Source of the DNA: Trogon surrucura
Taxonomy: Eukaryota; Chordata; Aves; Trogoniformes; Trogonidae
DNA length: 64,000 bases
Assembly: GCA_020746105.1 (NCBI GenBank)
Contig: CM036620.1
Location: 3,277,803-3,341,802, forward strand
Reading direction: 5' to 3'
The notes beneath the pieces are model-generated. The model saw only the letters and a program-made list of their open reading frames with translations. It searched no databases and was not told the DNA's origin. Positions 61,801 to 64,000 of the stretch are shown piece after piece (the first letter of the stretch is position 1; each line of letters opens with the position of its first letter). Both the position numbers and the translations under genes were made by a program.

Positions 61801-63938
61801 CAGCACTTTGAGGCCCTTCAGAAGAAGCAGGTAACTGGTGCTGCTTATCCACAGCAGATGGAGAGTTAGTCCTCTTTGACGCAGGCGGTGAGAGGGGCCA
61901 ATTATTTTCACCAATACTGGTGCCCAATCCTGCTGTCTCCCTCTCAGCCAGGGCTTTGGGAAAGCTTTTGAAGCTGCTATGGACAGAAAAATTCTGTGAG
62001 ATGAAGACAAACTTGCAACATAGGACCATTAGGAACACATGCTGAAGGCCTAAGACAAGTTAAGTTTTCCTTTTATTCTTTTCTTTTCAAATCTTACTTC
62101 TCATTTCAACAAGGAAAGGCCCACAGTATGAAGCTACTGCCACCAAAAACATACTGTCTTTGCCACCTGGACGTTGCTGTTTGGTCATTCCACCACAGAA
62201 AGAATTACTGAGTGACAAGTCACTTTGTTTCCTGCTCACAGGCTGGGGACATTGGATCTCAGCACCTGGGAGTACTGTCCTGAGCCATCTATACTCATTT
62301 GTCCTTTTCATGTTGGAAAAGCCAATCATCAACAAAACTCAGGCAAGATTCTTCTCTGATGGAAATCAGAGCAGCTCCTTGAGAGAGAGGGAAGCTGTGC
62401 CAAGTTAAAATGACTGGGCACCTAGCCCAAAGTCCTATCCTTCAGGAAGAATTCACTATACAGTGTGACTGTGACATATTTGTGTTGTCACTTGCTGGCA
62501 GATGGTCACTGTTTCATAACAGCATTATTTTCTGCCAGGTCTAAAATGTATTCTGGGAAACTCTTTTAATTGCTTGGAAAAACCATCATGAGTTTTCATA
62601 GTTGTCTCTCAAAAAACTGTAACTGGAAGGACTCAGCAGCCAATTTAATTCCTCAGGCTGGAGGAAGAAGCAACCCCATGGAAACCTATGCCACAACTGC
62701 AGGGAGAATGAAACCAGGACAGTTTCTCACCCATAACCCCCTCTTTTGCCTTGCTGGCTAAGCACTTGTTGCTACATTTGCCAACGGGCTGCAAAGCTTC
62801 TTGCTTTCTTGCTTTGTGCCCTGCCCCAGCCCTTGGCAGTCAGCACAGCCTAGAGGCAGCACGTCTGTCCCTTTGTAACGTGCACACTCCTCTGCAAGCC
62901 TCGTGCTCAGCCAGCAGCTGAGGGTGGGTCGTGGTCGGTCACATTTGTCTGGAGCCCTGCATATCTTACTGTATATAGCCCTGGAAACGCTCGAGGCACC
63001 ATGTAACAGCCCTCCCTTACCTCGCTTTGGCCTCCTCCGTGAGCCTGGTGGATTTGTCTCCAGCTGCCCCGTTCCCCTCAAGCGCCACGGCTGGGGGAGG
63101 AGGTGGGAATTCCTCCGTGCCGTTGGCAGAAGTGCAAGAGCTCGGCTCAGGAAGAGGATGGGATGGCAGTGGGGGTGAGAAGGGGGGAGCAACGACACCG
63201 CCCTGGGAAGGTGTAACAAACACCTCATCGTCTTCATCGTCCTGCAGCGATGGCGGAGGCGTGACCTGCAGGCCTGACTCCGAGATGCGGAGATGAGTTG
63301 TCCCCTGGGGAGAAGGAGTCTCTGGGTCAGAAGAAGTGCTGCTCTGTGTCGGCAGGGACTGCCACCTCTGGGAGAACTTTGGCCCAGTTGCTGGAGGAGA
63401 CACCAGAGCGCTTGGGTAGCTTTTGTCTTTGATGGAATGGGCCCACACCACTTTGGGCGGGAGGGATCGGTGAAGCAGCGCAGCTTTCCTTCTCCACATC
63501 TTTTCTTCTGTGGGAGTCTCGGGGGATCTATCTTGGAGAGCATCTAAAGACTGTGCCTGAATATTTCCGCTGCCCTCAGGGGGAATGGCATCTCGTTTGG
63601 CATGGTGCTGTCTCAGAGCCTGGCCATCACCTGCGCTCTGGAAGTCTGAGGAAATCTGGGTGGGTGTGCTAGGGGAGGACTGGCCAGATCCAGAAGGTGT
63701 AAGGTTAAGGAACAAGGGTTTAAAGCCTTGCTTTTGCTCAGGATAGTGACTCCTTGTCTCTGTTGGGGATGGGACAAATGCAGAAGTCCTGCTCTCTGGC
63801 CTGGAAGGATCCGAGAGCTTGTGGTTCTCGGTCAGTGTGGCAGACCCGGTGACAATCTCGCTGCTGTGGGGAGGGTGGGGATAATAACTTGTGAATGCCG
63901 TTTTTTCTGAGTGGCTTCTTTCCTTCCTGCTGGAAGAC
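55539..63938 (-). CDS. SHROOM3: Shroom family member 3, last five coding exons (partial gene)
   Basis: Five exons on the minus strand join in frame with GT-AG junctions: 63,938-63,021, 61,976-61,464, 60,863-60,713, 56,804-56,532 and 55,898-55,539. Together they encode about 740 C-terminal residues. Shroom3 binds F-actin and recruits Rho kinase to apical junctions, driving apical constriction in neural tube, gut, lens and kidney epithelium. The last three exons hold the complete ASD2 coiled coil that binds Rho kinase. The 918-nt exon carries an EVH1-type proline ligand. The PDZ domain, the ASD1 actin-binding region and the promoter lie beyond the right edge. Near identity of ASD2 to mammalian SHROOM3, rather than SHROOM2 or SHROOM4, and the SOWAHB-SEPTIN11 neighbours make the assignment firm. 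Confidence 0.96.
55899..56531 (-). other. SHROOM3: SHROOM3 last intron
   Basis: A 633-bp intron, GC-moderate, with no recognised element. Confidence 0.9.
56532..56804 (-). CDS. SHROOM3: SHROOM3 ASD2 coiled-coil exon 1
   Basis: A 273-nt exon (91 codons, phase 0 at both ends) lies between an acceptor CCCTTCTGACAG and a donor GTACGT. It encodes [60 protein letters not shown] and [20 protein letters not shown]. This is the first half of the ASD2 anti-parallel coiled coil that contacts the Rho-kinase Shroom-binding segment. Confidence 0.96.
56805..60712 (-). other. SHROOM3: SHROOM3 intron within ASD2
   Basis: This 3.9-kb intron has no recognisable repeat family, exon or RNA gene. Short open frames occur on both strands but none resembles a protein. 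Confidence 0.8.
60713..60863 (-). CDS. SHROOM3: SHROOM3 exon opening the ASD2 region
   Basis: A 151-nt exon lies between an acceptor TTTTTCTTCTAG and a donor GTATAT. It encodes [20 protein letters not shown], then [20 protein letters not shown] and ELLDINEKK. The [20 protein letters not shown] motif is highly characteristic of Shroom3 ASD2 entry. It is too short to appear as a long ORF and was found by reading the strand. Confidence 0.94.
60864..61463 (-). other. SHROOM3: SHROOM3 intron
   Basis: A 600-bp intron with consensus ends and nothing else that I recognise. Confidence 0.85.
61464..61976 (-). CDS. SHROOM3: SHROOM3 linker exon before ASD2
   Basis: A 513-nt exon lies between an acceptor TGTCCATAG and a donor GTAAGC. 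It encodes a Ser/Lys/Glu-rich segment with [13 protein letters not shown] at its start, [20 protein letters not shown] and [10 protein letters not shown] near its end, and a basic stretch [11 protein letters not shown]. The [24 protein letters not shown] block is a Shroom family signature just ahead of ASD2. Confidence 0.93.
61977..63020 (-). other. SHROOM3: SHROOM3 intron upstream of the Ser-rich exon
   Basis: A 1.04-kb intron with consensus ends. I see no repeat or further exon in it. Confidence 0.85.
63021..63938 (-). CDS. SHROOM3: SHROOM3 proline-rich exon
   Basis: A 918-nt exon lies between an acceptor TTGGTATTTAG and a donor GTAAGG, with entry and exit in the same phase (the final AG is completed by the next exon's C). 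The encoded segment is Ser/Pro/Thr-rich and disordered. Near its end, EEFPPPPPA (TTC codon at 63,109-63,107) is a class I EVH1 ligand of the FPPPP type, which binds Ena/VASP proteins. An acidic stretch [12 protein letters not shown] precedes it. Confidence 0.92.
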
Positions 63939-64000
63939 CTAAATACCAAGAGACAGAGAGTGGTAAGATTAATACTTAATCAATGAGCAAGAACAACATC

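Noticed and set aside
1-64000. CRISPR arrays, phage defence islands, biosynthetic clusters, tRNA or rRNA genes
   Set aside because: I read for them and saw none. The DNA is plainly vertebrate nuclear sequence with spliced genes and avian repeats.

Overview
This window is nuclear DNA from a bird, most likely a non-galliform. The evidence is four chicken-repeat-1 (CR1) LINE pieces in both orientations, two LTRs of families I know from avian genomes, genes with introns and canonical splice signals, and a galectin that closely matches the chicken 14-kDa proto-type lectin. Four host genes can be supported. Read right to left, their order and orientation match human 4q21: SHROOM3, SOWAHB, SEPTIN11. 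The galectin has no counterpart in the human interval.

Region by region. (1) 1-19,819 is the interior of SEPTIN11 intron 1 (gene on the minus strand). Only the first coding exon (nine codons, 19,820-19,846) lies in the window, inside a CpG island at about 19,250-20,280. The intron holds a CR1 remnant, a long LTR with a short internal stub, a two-copy 53-bp tandem repeat and some candidate non-coding elements. (2) 20,281-24,866 is the divergent interval between SEPTIN11 and SOWAHB. A CR1 fragment lies about 255 bp upstream of the SOWAHB start codon. (3) 24,867-26,993 is the single-exon SOWAHB gene, with an N-terminal SOWAH domain, a long disordered Pro/Ser-rich linker and C-terminal ankyrin repeats. 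(4) 26,994-42,050 has no gene I can recognise. It contains an abrupt G/C strand-skew reversal near 31.74 kb and a second, solo LTR at 38.65-39.21 kb. (5) 42,252-44,752 is a complete four-exon galectin gene on the plus strand with promoter and poly(A) signal. (6) 44,800-54,930 is intergenic, with two CR1 copies, one carrying a 41-bp internal inversion, and a small CpG-rich patch at 49.1 kb. (7) 54,934-63,938 is the 3' end of SHROOM3 on the minus strand. It has five coding exons, including the whole ASD2 (Rho-kinase-binding) region. The PDZ domain and ASD1 lie beyond the right edge.

Functionally, SEPTIN11 and SHROOM3 are cortical cytoskeleton proteins and SOWAHB is a poorly characterised ankyrin protein. 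The galectin is a secreted or cytosolic beta-galactoside-binding lectin with no evident tie to them, so its presence here is the main positional oddity. I found no tRNA, rRNA, CRISPR array or prokaryote-like system. Gene names rest on protein similarity recalled from memory, without database searches.
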